Shown: positions 44,329 to 52,471 of the stretch, piece after piece
Numbering within the stretch: position 1 is the first letter of the stretch
How the letters are laid out: each line of letters starts with the position of its first letter
NCBI GenBank assembly: GCA_015491905.1
Contig: WGGC01000136.1
Location: forward strand, 1 to 52,471
Source of the DNA: Bacteroidales bacterium
GTDB lineage: Bacteria; Bacteroidota; Bacteroidia; Bacteroidales; F082
DNA length: 52,471 nucleotides
Direction: 5' to 3'
Position numbers and translations under genes: made by a program
Notes under the pieces: generated by a model
The model's input: the letters and a program-made list of their open reading frames with translations, nothing else
What the model was told of the DNA's origin: nothing
The model's database searches: none

Positions 44329-44368
44329 AAAAACGCCATAATTTTATTTTATAATTTATGGCGTTTTT
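44329..44368. terminator. Bidirectional terminator after the lipoprotein pair
   Basis: A perfect 12-bp inverted repeat (44329-44340 with 44357-44368) is built on ACGCCATA/TATGGCGT with A and T flanks. It also serves the convergent helicase gene. Confidence 0.88.
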
Positions 44369-44385
44369 ATATTTATTTTTATTAA

Positions 44386-46080
44386 TTATCTTCTTTTTCC
44401 TTTTTTTCTTCCGCTCTTATCCTCCTCTGCTACTTCAACATTAACACGTTGTCCTTTAAATTTGGCATTTTTAAAGGCTTTTAAAATTTTTCCGGCAGAT
44501 TTTTTATCTACTTCAAAAAAAGAAAAACTGTCTTTTATATCAATATCTCCCACACGAATATCTCTATCATGAGTATAATCATTTATCATTCCGATAATAT
44601 TTTTGGGAACAATGCCGCTTTTCTTACCAATATTAATAAAAAAACGGGCAAAATTATCACTTGACCTTCTTCTGCCACTGCTCTCACTGCCTCTTTCTCT
44701 TCTATCCCGTCCAAAGTCACCCTTTCTACCTTCTCGATTATCTCTTTTACTTTCGGCATTTTTATTTAAATCCGGGGCGTTTTTATAATACTCCAGAAAT
44801 CTGTTAAACTCAAGAGAAACAAAATGCTTAATGATATCTTCTTTTGAAAGCCAGGAGAGTTTTTTGTTTACAGCATCCATGAAAGGTTCAATTTGATTTT
44901 CATCTACCTCAACATTTTCCATCCTGTCGATTAGGTTGAAAAGTTGTTTTTTACAAATTTCATCACCGGTAGGAACAGGGCGTTTTTCAAAAGTTTTTCC
45001 AATCATTTTTTGGATTTGCAAAATCCTGCTTTTTTCTCTATAATTAATGATAGCTATTGACACCCCTGATTTTCCGGCTCTGCCGGTTCTTCCGCTACGA
45101 TGAGTATAACTTTCAACTTGTTCGGGCAAATTATAGTTAATAACATGTGTAATATTATTCACATCTATACCTCTTGCCGCAACATCTGTTGCCACTAGCA
45201 TTTGTAAAGCTCCATTTCTAAAGCGACTCATTACATAATCTCTTTGTGCCTGAGAAAGATCACCATGTAAAGCATCAGCACTATAGCCGTCTTTAATTAG
45301 TTTTTCAGCCACGTCTTTAGTTTCCATCCGGGTACGGCAAAAAACAATACCATAAATATCCGGGTTAACATCGGCAATACGCTTTAAGGCAAGATATCTG
45401 TCTCGCGCATGAACAAGGTAATATATATGCTTAACATTGTCGGCACCGGCATTTTGTTTACCAACAGTAATTTCCTGAGGGTCATGCATATAATTTTTTG
45501 CAATTCGGGCAACTTCTTTAGGCATAGTAGCCGAAAATAACAATGTTCTTTTATCTACAGGGGTTTCACTCAGAATGGAGTCCAGTTCTTCACGGAAACC
45601 CATATTAAGCATTTCATCAGCCTCATCAAGTACTACTGTTCTTATGTTATTTACTTTTGCTGCTCTGCGTTTCATTAAATCCAGCATTCTCCCGGGCGTT
45701 GCAGCTATAATATGCGCACCCTTTTTCAGTGCTCTAAGTTGTGTTTCTATACTGGCTCCCCCGTATACGGGAACCACTCTCAAGCCATTAATATGTTTCG
45801 AAAAATCTGAAAGATCATTAGCAATTTGAATACAAAGTTCCCTTGTGGGAGTAATAACCAAAGCCTGAACATCAGGGTTATTAACGTCTATTTGTTCAAT
45901 AATAGGCAAACCAAAAGCAGCCGTCTTACCGGTACCGGTTTGTGCCAGACCTACGATATCTTTTTCAGATTCTAAAACAATAGGAATAACTTGTTGTTGA
46001 ATGGGAGTAGGTTCTGTAAATCCGAGTTCCTCAATCCCTTTCAAAAGGTTGGGCGAAAAGCCCATTGTGTTAAATGTCAA
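44386..46080 (-). CDS. DEAD-box RNA helicase (DeaD/CsdA-like)
   Basis: This is a 564-residue ATP-dependent RNA helicase. It has the Q motif FTEPTPIQQQVIP, motif I AQTGTGKTAAF, Ia TPTRELCIQ, motif II VLDEADEML, III LFSATMP, V ATDVAARGIDV and VI HRSGRTGRAG. A charged R/G/E/S-rich linker (about 450-485) leads to a C-terminal RRM-like DbpA domain (FFINIGKKSGIVPKNIIGMI to KFKGQRVNVEVAEE) that usually guides RNA binding in ribosome assembly. The tail is lysine-rich. It has a TACCTTTG-type promoter and is probably monocistronic. Confidence 0.95.
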   Translation of the reverse strand: MTFNTMGFSPNLLKGIEELGFTEPTPIQQQVIPIVLESEKDIVGLAQTGTGKTAAFGLPIIEQIDVNNPDVQALVITPTRELCIQIANDLSDFSKHINGLRVVPVYGGASIETQLRALKKGAHIIAATPGRMLDLMKRRAAKVNNIRTVVLDEADEMLNMGFREELDSILSETPVDKRTLLFSATMPKEVARIAKNYMHDPQEITVGKQNAGADNVKHIYYLVHARDRYLALKRIADVNPDIYGIVFCRTRMETKDVAEKLIKDGYSADALHGDLSQAQRDYVMSRFRNGALQMLVATDVAARGIDVNNITHVINYNLPEQVESYTHRSGRTGRAGKSGVSIAIINYREKSRILQIQKMIGKTFEKRPVPTGDEICKKQLFNLIDRMENVEVDENQIEPFMDAVNKKLSWLSKEDIIKHFVSLEFNRFLEYYKNAPDLNKNAESKRDNREGRKGDFGRDRRERGSESSGRRRSSDNFARFFINIGKKSGIVPKNIIGMINDYTHDRDIRVGDIDIKDSFSFFEVDKKSAGKILKAFKNAKFKGQRVNVEVAEEDKSGRKKGKRR

Positions 46081-46108
46081 AATATTAAGAATTTTTAAAT
46101 ATGGTCGG

Positions 46109-46116
46109 CAAAGGTA
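46109..46116 (-). promoter_or_regulatory. -7 element for the DEAD-box helicase (TACCTTTG on the minus strand)
   Basis: The plus strand reads CAAAGGTA, 28 bases before the helicase start codon. Confidence 0.55.
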
Positions 46117-46159
46117 CGATAATTTCTATTAAGTAAACTCTTTTTTAATATTTGATCAA

Positions 46160-46195
46160 TTAAAAAGGGATTACCTTAAAAATCAGGTAATCCCT
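46160..46195 (-). terminator. Terminator after the T9SS cargo protein
   Basis: AGGGATTACCT (46166-46176) pairs perfectly with AGGTAATCCCT (46185-46195), followed on the minus strand by a T run. It lies 29 bases after the stop. Confidence 0.85.
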
Positions 46196-46223
46196 GTGTT
46201 TATAATTTAAGCTAATAAAGTTA

Positions 46224-48926
46224 TTACTTTTTCATAAACCGTTTAATAATAGTACTTTTTGAGTCTTGCAGTTGGATGAAATACAAATTAGCCGGGTAAT
46301 TACTAATATTAACAGATATATGATTTGGTACATTACTATAATCTTTTTTATAAATTACCTTTCCTGTAACATCCATAATTTTAATCATAACATTTCCATT
46401 AAATAATTGATTTAGGCCAATTGTAAAAATACCATTTCCGGGATTAGGATACAAAGAAATTTGCTTTGCCAAATTTGAATTATTAATTCCTGTTAAACTT
46501 GGGGTTGGTTTTCCAATATTTGAAAAATCATTTTTATCCTTAACAATCCATTGTGAATTATCAGTATCCGTGCCGGCAGAAGATGGCCAATCTGTTGTTC
46601 CTATTTTTGTTATTGCTTTTCTCCACAAAGTATGATCCTTTGTTGCATTTGTTACTCCTGCAACATCCCATCCTGAACCGGGATCCATGTCAGGTTGCCC
46701 AATTTGATCAACCCATGCAAACGAAATATTGTTTATCACTCTTATAAGAACACGGGCATCATCACCATTAAAGCCCACAACATAAGCGCCTTCATTATAT
46801 TTATACTTAGCATTTGCAACAGATGTTATAGCTGCATCGGCATCAATATTTGCAATTACATAAACATCTCCAGGCTTTAAAATTACACCTTTAGGGAAAG
46901 AAAACATATCAGAAGAAATATTACCATTATAGGAACCTAAAATTTTATAATTATCCAGGTTAATATCTCTATCAGTATTATTATATAATTCAAGGGCTTT
47001 ATTATTACCGGAGCCTTCAATATATTCAGAGAAAAATAAGTCGTTTGTTGCCACCTTAAACGACCAGGACTTATCATTTAATCCGGAAAAAACTTTTCCT
47101 GAAACATCTTTAACAAAACCTGAGTCTATCTGGATATAATATGAATGGCCTTTAATAAGTTGAGGATTGGGAATAAAATAAAACCCTCCACTGGAGAAAG
47201 TAATTTTAGTACTATCATACTCCTCATAGAGGGAACCATCAGAATTATAAATATGTACCATTCCTTTTCCCGGAATAATATTGTTAGAAGAAAACTGACA
47301 AGTAATCGCACCTGTTTCAGGAAAATCAACCATATCAAAAGTAGGTGCCGTAGCCCTTATACCCAAAGGAAAAGTGTCTGAAATAAATACAGGTTGTACA
47401 ATATCATGAAAAGATGTATCGGAAGCATCATATAAATAAATGGCCAATTTCTGATCTCCACCAACTTCTTTAGGAATATAAAATTTATATTTCCCCAATG
47501 AGGCAGATATAGGCTTCCAGTATTCTTTCGTGTTGTGGTCTAAGTCGCCTGTTATCATAAACCATGAATTATCTGTATAATTATAACCTCCTATTAAAAC
47601 ACTATCCACTTTGGAGGATGTCCATGAAAAACTAATTGAATCACCGGCGTAAACTGTATCTCCTGCTTGAGGTTTTGTCAAAGTCAGTTCTCTATTATCT
47701 ACAATGAAAACAGGTGTAACCGATGCTTTAAAAGAAGTATCATAAGAATCAAATAAATACAATGTATATTTTCCGGTATCAGCTTCTACAGGAACTGGCA
47801 ATTTATAAGTTCCTTTATCGGCAGCAATGGGCTTATCAATTATAAAAAATAATTGATTTTTTTTAAAATTATATGCTCCAACCCATAAACTATCAATGTT
47901 TGCAGAATTCCATTTCAGGAGCATTGTATCTTTAATAGAATAAGAATCTCCTGCTACAGGTTTTACAAAAGATAAACTGCGTGAAGCCGTTGTGGTAACA
48001 GCAACTACAGTAGGAGAACTTTGTAGATTTCCTGATGCATCATCAGAAACAACCCATATATCGTAAGCTGTTGACGGAGAAAGACCTGTTAAAACATCTG
48101 AAAATGAAACTTCAGGACTTGATACCGAGATAGTTCCGTGGCCTGTTATGCTAACTGAACCATAATTATTTCCGGCTTTAACCTCATCAGAAGTTGGAGT
48201 AGTACTACCTGTTGGAACAACAATATAATAAGCATTTCCTGACTCATTCATTTTAACATACAAAACTGCTCGTGTATCTTCAATAAAAGAAGCTTTAGGA
48301 AAACCTGTTGACCAGCTGGGAGGCTCGGTATCGCCACCGGCACTATAAGTATGTGTTCCCGGATTCATGTCTGCAACATTAGAAGGACGGGTGATGGTCC
48401 ATTCAGAGGCCGTCCAAGTTGTATTTGGAGTTCCTATATTGCTGTTTCGTACAGCTTTACCATCTGTATACTCCCATGGTTTACCTGTACCATCTTCATC
48501 CAATACTCCATAAGCATCAACTAATGTACCGCTAACATTACCCCCTCCTTTATAAAGAAAGTAACCATCATCACCATTACCATTGACACTACTGTTTGTT
48601 ATATTTGCATCAAAACTATACAGAGTAGCAAAATCTGAATAGCCTGCAATAACAAAAATACCATTTGCAGGTATAGTTCCTGTTAATTTTATTGAATCCA
48701 CACTAGTTGGCTTACCATTAACCTGCTTTACAAGATAATAATTTCCTGCTTCCAGATCAATGGAGGCCGAATCAGAATTAAATAACTGAACAAACCGACC
48801 ATGGTAATCATCCTTTGGATCGGCAACCTCTGAAATAATCAGAGTAGATTGGGCAAAGGTATAAAGCCCCAAGGTCATCAGTAATGAAAATACCGAAAAC
48901 CATTTTAAGTGTAAATTTTGTTTCAT
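46224..48926 (-). CDS. Secreted multidomain protein with lamin-tail-like domains and T9SS sorting domain
   Basis: This 900-residue exported protein has signal peptide MKQNLHLKWFSVFSLLMTLG and probable cleavage after FA-Q. A lamin-tail-type (LTD) domain opens the mature protein (about 28-195: LIISEVADPKDDYHGRFVQL). An Fn3-like domain follows (about 203-313), then two related repeats (about 317-415 and 417-520; both read LTKPxAGDxxxxxDSI or similar, then VDNREL/FISDTF at the joins), an Ig-like domain (about 525-635), a second LTD (about 650-815: FFSEYIEGSGNNKALELYNN), and a type-A T9SS C-terminal domain (about 825-900: ISLYPNPGNGIFTI ending IIKRFMKK). It is exported through the type IX system and probably surface attached; no enzymatic domain is visible. 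Confidence 0.9.
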   Translation of the reverse strand: MKQNLHLKWFSVFSLLMTLGLYTFAQSTLIISEVADPKDDYHGRFVQLFNSDSASIDLEAGNYYLVKQVNGKPTSVDSIKLTGTIPANGIFVIAGYSDFATLYSFDANITNSSVNGNGDDGYFLYKGGGNVSGTLVDAYGVLDEDGTGKPWEYTDGKAVRNSNIGTPNTTWTASEWTITRPSNVADMNPGTHTYSAGGDTEPPSWSTGFPKASFIEDTRAVLYVKMNESGNAYYIVVPTGSTTPTSDEVKAGNNYGSVSITGHGTISVSSPEVSFSDVLTGLSPSTAYDIWVVSDDASGNLQSSPTVVAVTTTASRSLSFVKPVAGDSYSIKDTMLLKWNSANIDSLWVGAYNFKKNQLFFIIDKPIAADKGTYKLPVPVEADTGKYTLYLFDSYDTSFKASVTPVFIVDNRELTLTKPQAGDTVYAGDSISFSWTSSKVDSVLIGGYNYTDNSWFMITGDLDHNTKEYWKPISASLGKYKFYIPKEVGGDQKLAIYLYDASDTSFHDIVQPVFISDTFPLGIRATAPTFDMVDFPETGAITCQFSSNNIIPGKGMVHIYNSDGSLYEEYDSTKITFSSGGFYFIPNPQLIKGHSYYIQIDSGFVKDVSGKVFSGLNDKSWSFKVATNDLFFSEYIEGSGNNKALELYNNTDRDINLDNYKILGSYNGNISSDMFSFPKGVILKPGDVYVIANIDADAAITSVANAKYKYNEGAYVVGFNGDDARVLIRVINNISFAWVDQIGQPDMDPGSGWDVAGVTNATKDHTLWRKAITKIGTTDWPSSAGTDTDNSQWIVKDKNDFSNIGKPTPSLTGINNSNLAKQISLYPNPGNGIFTIGLNQLFNGNVMIKIMDVTGKVIYKKDYSNVPNHISVNISNYPANLYFIQLQDSKSTIIKRFMKK

Positions 48927-48985
48927 GTTTAAAAATTTTAATTTGTATTAGGGTTAATTAAATAATATAATTTGATTGACTCTTA

Positions 48986-48993
48986 CAAAGATA
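48986..48993 (-). promoter_or_regulatory. -7 element for the T9SS cargo gene (TATCTTTG on the minus strand)
   Basis: The plus strand reads CAAAGATA, 59 bases before the start codon. Confidence 0.5.
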
Positions 48994-49086
48994 AGAATAT
49001 TTGTGTTAAAAATCATATTTTTATAAGCTGTCCTGTTAAAACAACTTTAATTTTATGTTATTTATTCTAGAAAAAACAATGACTTA

Positions 49087-49124
49087 ATAAAAAAAAGGAT
49101 TACAACTATGAAGTTGCAATCCTT
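49087..49124 (-). terminator. Terminator after tRNA-Ala
   Basis: Two 13-base arms, 49095-49107 and 49112-49124, pair with one mismatch around a 4-base loop. On the minus strand the stem is followed by eight T, directly downstream of the tRNA. Confidence 0.85.
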
Positions 49125-49135
49125 AATTTACTGTG

Positions 49136-49209
49136 TGGAGCATATCGGAATCGAACCGATGACCTCTTGACTGCCAGTCAAACGCTCTAGCCAACTGAGC
49201 TAATGCCCC
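49136..49209 (-). tRNA. tRNA-Ala (anticodon GGC)
   Basis: This 74-base cloverleaf on the minus strand has acceptor stem GGGGCAT with ATGCTCC and discriminator A. The third pair is G-U, the alanine identity element. The D arm is GCTC...GAGC, the anticodon loop CTGGCAG gives anticodon GGC, and the T arm is ATCGG-TTCGATT-CCGAT. CCA is not encoded. A terminator follows directly. Confidence 0.96.
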
Positions 49210-49755
49210 AATAAGGGTGCAAAAATAAAAAAAATCTAATAGAATTAACTTCGGAAACTAAGTAAATTTCAAAAAGCATTTTTCCTTTCCGAAAAGAAAT
49301 AATTTTTGCCGGCCGGTTTATTTTCTCTTTTAAAAACAGTTTGACAGAATACATAAGTATGTGTTTTTCATTCCAAATTCCTCTTTATTATTAACATCTA
49401 TTAACCTATTTAACTATTCGTTAAGCATATTTACAATTAATTACTGATGTTATAAAAATCACTTAATAAATGAATTTTCAACTTACAATTCTCTTCCATT
49501 TTAACATATGGCAGACTAATTATTATAATGATAAGGCGTATATATTCATAAACTAATTAAGAAAAATAACAGGGATTATATTTTAAAGATATATATATTT
49601 ACTACCTTTATTTGGTTTTTGATTTTTTAAATTCAATTTATAATATAATAAACTCAAGCATTTAAATTTAATAGAAATATGAAACGTCTATTAATCAATA
49701 ATTATTAAATCATGGTAAGTTATATCTGACCAATGAAATACAAAATTATAAACAG
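49210..49755. other. 546-base AT-rich region between tRNA-Ala and the propeller lipoprotein
   Basis: I see no gene here. The region holds a GCCGGCCGGT palindrome near 49309-49318 and, at its right end, copy B of the interspersed repeat. Otherwise it is A/T-rich with frequent stops in all frames. Confidence 0.5.
49679..49754. repeat. Interspersed non-coding repeat, copy B (without the palindromic insertion)
   Basis: This matches 14324-14357 and 14416-14457 as one uninterrupted unit. ATTATTAAATCA (49701-49712) runs directly into TGG at 49713, where copy A has 58 more bases. It ends immediately before the start codon of the propeller lipoprotein gene, so part of it is probably that gene's leader. 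Confidence 0.7.
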
Positions 49756-50763
49756 ATGAAAAAGACAATTTTATTTACAATGTTTTTATCCTTCAGTCTT
49801 TTGTCTGCCTGTTCGCAGCAATTACCTTTCCTGCAGCGGGCAAAAAAACTGGGTTTAGAATATGTTAAGGACGTTCCACTTTCGGGAGGAACAACCCGGT
49901 TCGACTATCAAAGTATTGATGAAAGAAATCGTAGGCTTTACATTGCGCATATGGGTTCGGATATGGTTACCGTTGTAAATATTGATTCTCTTAAAGTGAT
50001 TAAAAATATTTATAACCTTCCCAATGTACACGGTGTTCTGGCTGTTCCCCGGCAGCAACGGATTTATGCTTCCGCCACCGGAAAAAATGAAGTAGCGGTA
50101 ATCGATGAAAATTTACTGCAAATTATCGCAACTGTTCAGGTAGGTGATTATCCCGATGGTCTGGCTTTTGCACGCCTTCAAAAACTAGTGTTTGTTTCTG
50201 ATGAACATGGAAAAACAGTTTCGGTTATTGATGCAAAACAGAATAAACTAATAAAAAAAATAGTTGTTGGAGGTGAGGTTGGAAACACCCATTATGATTC
50301 AATATCAGGACTTATCTACTCTGCTGACCAAACTCATAATCAGTTGGTAACTATTGACCCGCAGAAAATAAAAATCATCAAACGCACTAACCTTCCCTCT
50401 TGCCGGGGAGCCCATGGGTTTTATATCGACGAACAAACCCACTATGCTCTTATTACCGGTGAAGACAACGCTTCTTTCGTTGCTTTAGACTTGAATACCG
50501 GGAAAATTATAGCCAAAAACAAAGTAGGCAACTATCCCGATGTTTTGGCATTCGATAAGCAAAAACAACTCCTTTTTGTATCTTCAGAAAGTGGCGTTGT
50601 TTCAGTATTTAAAGTGAGAAAAAACAATATTAAAAAAATTGCAGAATCATTTTTTTATTCCGGAGCACATACCGTAAGCATCGACCAAAAAAACCATTTG
50701 ATTTTTTTTCCATTAAAAAATGTTAAGGGAAAACCCGTTTTGCGTGTTATGCGAATATTATAA
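49756..50763 (+). CDS. Beta-propeller lipoprotein (YVTN-like repeats)
   Basis: This 335-residue exported lipoprotein has a signal peptide and lipobox LLSAC (C19). The mature part is a series of about six or seven blades of 40-45 residues with the pattern rLYIAHMGSDMVTVVNIDS, KVIKNI, GVLAVPRQQRIYASATGKNE and similar, as in YVTN-type propellers (for example LVFVSDEHGKTVSVIDAKQN and LLFVSSESGVVSVFKV). Such proteins often bind other proteins or ligands on the cell surface; no catalytic motif is seen. Its start codon directly follows the interspersed repeat. The 253 bases after it hold no convincing gene. Confidence 0.85.
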   Translation: MKKTILFTMFLSFSLLSACSQQLPFLQRAKKLGLEYVKDVPLSGGTTRFDYQSIDERNRRLYIAHMGSDMVTVVNIDSLKVIKNIYNLPNVHGVLAVPRQQRIYASATGKNEVAVIDENLLQIIATVQVGDYPDGLAFARLQKLVFVSDEHGKTVSVIDAKQNKLIKKIVVGGEVGNTHYDSISGLIYSADQTHNQLVTIDPQKIKIIKRTNLPSCRGAHGFYIDEQTHYALITGEDNASFVALDLNTGKIIAKNKVGNYPDVLAFDKQKQLLFVSSESGVVSVFKVRKNNIKKIAESFFYSGAHTVSIDQKNHLIFFPLKNVKGKPVLRVMRIL

Positions 50764-51016
50764 ATTGAACCAGTGAAAACAAATATAGAGTGGCGCAGAA
50801 CCTGTATTTCATCAGCTTTCCAGCTGTTTTCTTTATAAGAATACCTTTATACGTAATAAAAGTAATGGTGATGTTTCGCATATTACAAATGAATTCCGCA
50901 TCTGAGGGAGAGATTTCCTTCAAACTTTTATCTTTTAAGACTTCAATCTGTCACAATACCACTAAAAAAAGATTTACTTTTACATTTTAAAATCTTTAAG
51001 TTAAGTTTTTAGTGTT

Positions 51017-52468
51017 ATGTCAATATATAATTCTTCTATAATTAATTACACGGGAACATATACCGATATGTACCAACTTACAATGTCTCAAGTGTTTTTT
51101 CTGGATAAGAAAAAAGACAATCAAGTGGTTTTTGATTACTTTTTCCGGCGTTTACCTTTTAACTCGGGTTATGCAATTTTTGCAGGCCTCGAAAACTTAC
51201 TGGACATTCTTCAAGACTTCCGGTTTTCAGAATCAGATCTGGAATTATTAAAGAAAAAAGGATTCCATGCTGAATTTATTAAATTTCTTAAAGATTTCAA
51301 ATTTAAAGGAAACATTTACAGCGCCAAAGAAGGCGACCTTATATTTCCTACACGCCCTGTATTACAAGTAGAAGGCAATATTATCGAAGCACAATTAATA
51401 GAAACTATATTACTAAATATTCTTAATTTCCAAACTTTAATTGCCACCAAAGCCAGTCGCATCAGAATAGCAGCAGGAGAAAAAACACTTCTTGATTTTG
51501 GTTTACGACGTGCCCAGGGACCAGGTGGTTATTATGCCAGCAGAGCAGCATACATAGGCGGTATTGATGCCACCAGTAACGTAAAAGCCGGCGGCGACTT
51601 CAATATCCCTCTAACAGGTACAATGGCTCATTCGTTTATAGAAAGTTATGAAAATGAATATCGTGCTTTTTTATCTTTTGCAACAGCATATCCCGACAAT
51701 TGTTTTTTGCTTGTAGATACTTATGATACATTAAACAGTGGCTTACCAAATGCTATCAGGGTTGCAAAAGAATTAGAAAAAACAGGCCACCGCCTTAAAG
51801 GTATCCGGCTCGACAGCGGCGACCTTGCTTATCTTTCCAAAACATGTAGAAAAAACCTTGATGAGTCTGGTTTACATTATGTAAAAATTGCTGCTTCTAA
51901 TCAATTAGATGAATATATTATAAGAAGTTTACAGGATCAACAAGCTCCCATTGACTCTTTTGGTGTAGGAACCAGTCTGGTAACCGGTCACCCCGATGCC
52001 GCCCTTGATGGTGTTTACAAACTTGCTTTTTCCAATGGAAAACCTCAAATAAAACTTTCGGAAAATGTAAGTAAAATAACACTGCCATATCCCAAACAGG
52101 TTTACCGTATTTATGATAGCAAAGGTGATTTTACCGGTGCAGATGTCGTTACTATAAGAGATGAAAAAAAACCGGATATTATGCATCATCCTATATATCC
52201 CGGTAAATCTTTTTCGTTTAAATCGCTTGCAACGGAACCTCTGCTGGAAAAAGTTATGGAAAATGGCAAACGAATTATTCCTCACCGGACAACATCAGAA
52301 ATTGCAAACTATAGTAAAGAAAGACTCTCAAAGCTGCCGGAAGAATATAAACGTTTTAATTACCCGCATATATATAAAATCGGACTCAGCACAAAACTCC
52401 TCAACGAAAGAAATAATCTAATTCACCAATATAAAAATCAATCTCCGGAAAACCGGAAAAATAATTAA
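51017..52468 (+). CDS. pncB: Nicotinate phosphoribosyltransferase
   Basis: PncB condenses nicotinate with phosphoribosyl pyrophosphate, using ATP, to give nicotinate mononucleotide in NAD salvage. The 483 residues include YTDMYQLTMSQVF near 17 (substrate loop), VVFDYFFRRLPFNSGYAIFAGL, LLDFGLRRAQGPGGY near 159, GTMAHSFIESY near 205 with the phosphorylated histidine, IRLDSGDLAYLSK near 275 and SFGVGTSLVTG near 319 for phosphate binding. It is close to the longer Gram-positive and Bacteroidetes type. The start is fixed by the conserved N-terminal segment, and the gene ends 3 bases before the window edge. Confidence 0.96.
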   Translation: MSIYNSSIINYTGTYTDMYQLTMSQVFFLDKKKDNQVVFDYFFRRLPFNSGYAIFAGLENLLDILQDFRFSESDLELLKKKGFHAEFIKFLKDFKFKGNIYSAKEGDLIFPTRPVLQVEGNIIEAQLIETILLNILNFQTLIATKASRIRIAAGEKTLLDFGLRRAQGPGGYYASRAAYIGGIDATSNVKAGGDFNIPLTGTMAHSFIESYENEYRAFLSFATAYPDNCFLLVDTYDTLNSGLPNAIRVAKELEKTGHRLKGIRLDSGDLAYLSKTCRKNLDESGLHYVKIAASNQLDEYIIRSLQDQQAPIDSFGVGTSLVTGHPDAALDGVYKLAFSNGKPQIKLSENVSKITLPYPKQVYRIYDSKGDFTGADVVTIRDEKKPDIMHHPIYPGKSFSFKSLATEPLLEKVMENGKRIIPHRTTSEIANYSKERLSKLPEEYKRFNYPHIYKIGLSTKLLNERNNLIHQYKNQSPENRKNN

Positions 52469-52471
52469 ACA

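Noticed and set aside
49136-49209. tRNA-Ala as an integration site
   Set aside because: No integrase and no repeat of the tRNA 3' end in the flanking sequence.
50790-50990. 66-codon frame between the propeller gene and pncB
   Set aside because: It needs a GTG start, has no leader or family pattern, and ends just before pncB; more likely non-coding.
51929-52285. 118-codon antisense frame inside pncB
   Set aside because: It is a shadow of a strongly conserved gene.
1-52471. CRISPR array, insertion sequence or toxin-antitoxin pair
   Set aside because: I saw no regularly spaced direct repeats, transposase motifs or typical small paired genes anywhere in the window.

Overview
The window looks like chromosomal DNA from a low-GC member of the Bacteroidota (Bacteroidetes). 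The evidence is a secreted protein with a type IX secretion C-terminal domain, SPI/SPII-type exported proteins with short A/T-rich leaders, and many start-proximal promoter elements of the phylum-typical TAnnTTTG form (often TACCTTTG, TATCTTTG or TAGTTTTG). A membrane LytTR regulator with a Cache sensor also fits. Most of the window is housekeeping. I see no prophage, insertion sequence, CRISPR array or toxin-antitoxin pair.

Layout. 1-2.5 kb: the end of a TPR protein, then asnB. 2.7-9.3 kb: one 2205-residue protein that carries a fold-type-I PLP aminotransferase core in its middle and a HPr-kinase/PEPCK-like P-loop domain near its C-terminus. This is the most unusual gene here. 9.4-12.9 kb (minus strand): a metabolite-repair run of RidA, free-methionine-sulfoxide reductase, a MobA-like nucleotidyltransferase, omega-amidase and a methionine/glutamine aminotransferase. 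13.0-17.6 kb: pgk, a LysE-type exporter, a cysD without cysN followed by a GC-rich non-coding island, and an iron alcohol dehydrogenase. 18.1-20.8 kb: a FadL-type porin and a GDSL lipoprotein. 20.9-23.0 kb: a dihydrolipoyl-dehydrogenase-like flavoprotein and an FmdE-like protein.

23.0-26.9 kb is the most system-like neighbourhood. On the minus strand lie an AcfC-type binding protein, a cytochrome P460-like c-haem lipoprotein and a duplicated Lipoprotein_15-type lipoprotein. Divergent to them is a membrane-bound Cache-LytTR regulator. The intergenic gap holds two perfect 11-bp direct repeats exactly 21 bp apart, the geometry expected for a LytTR operator.

27.0-31.5 kb: ruvB, queG, a thioredoxin-like protein, and an OmpR/PhoR-type two-component pair. 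31.5-36.7 kb: a SRAP protein, tRNA-Leu(CAA), a C-terminal processing protease, a GT9 glycosyltransferase and mlaE-mlaF-like lipid transporter genes. 36.8-39.5 kb: a PTPS/QueD protein, folE, a BAX-inhibitor-like membrane protein and fabD. 39.6-43.4 kb (minus): rnr and a fused oligopeptide-type ABC ATPase. 43.6-44.3 kb: two overlapping small lipoproteins. 44.4-48.9 kb (minus): a DEAD-box helicase and a 900-residue T9SS cargo protein. 49.1-52.5 kb: tRNA-Ala(GGC), a beta-propeller lipoprotein and pncB.

Two copies of a non-coding repeat (about 14.3 and 49.7 kb) differ by a 58-bp palindromic insertion flanked by a near-perfect 12-bp direct repeat. Functions are assigned from motifs read by eye; no database search was possible.
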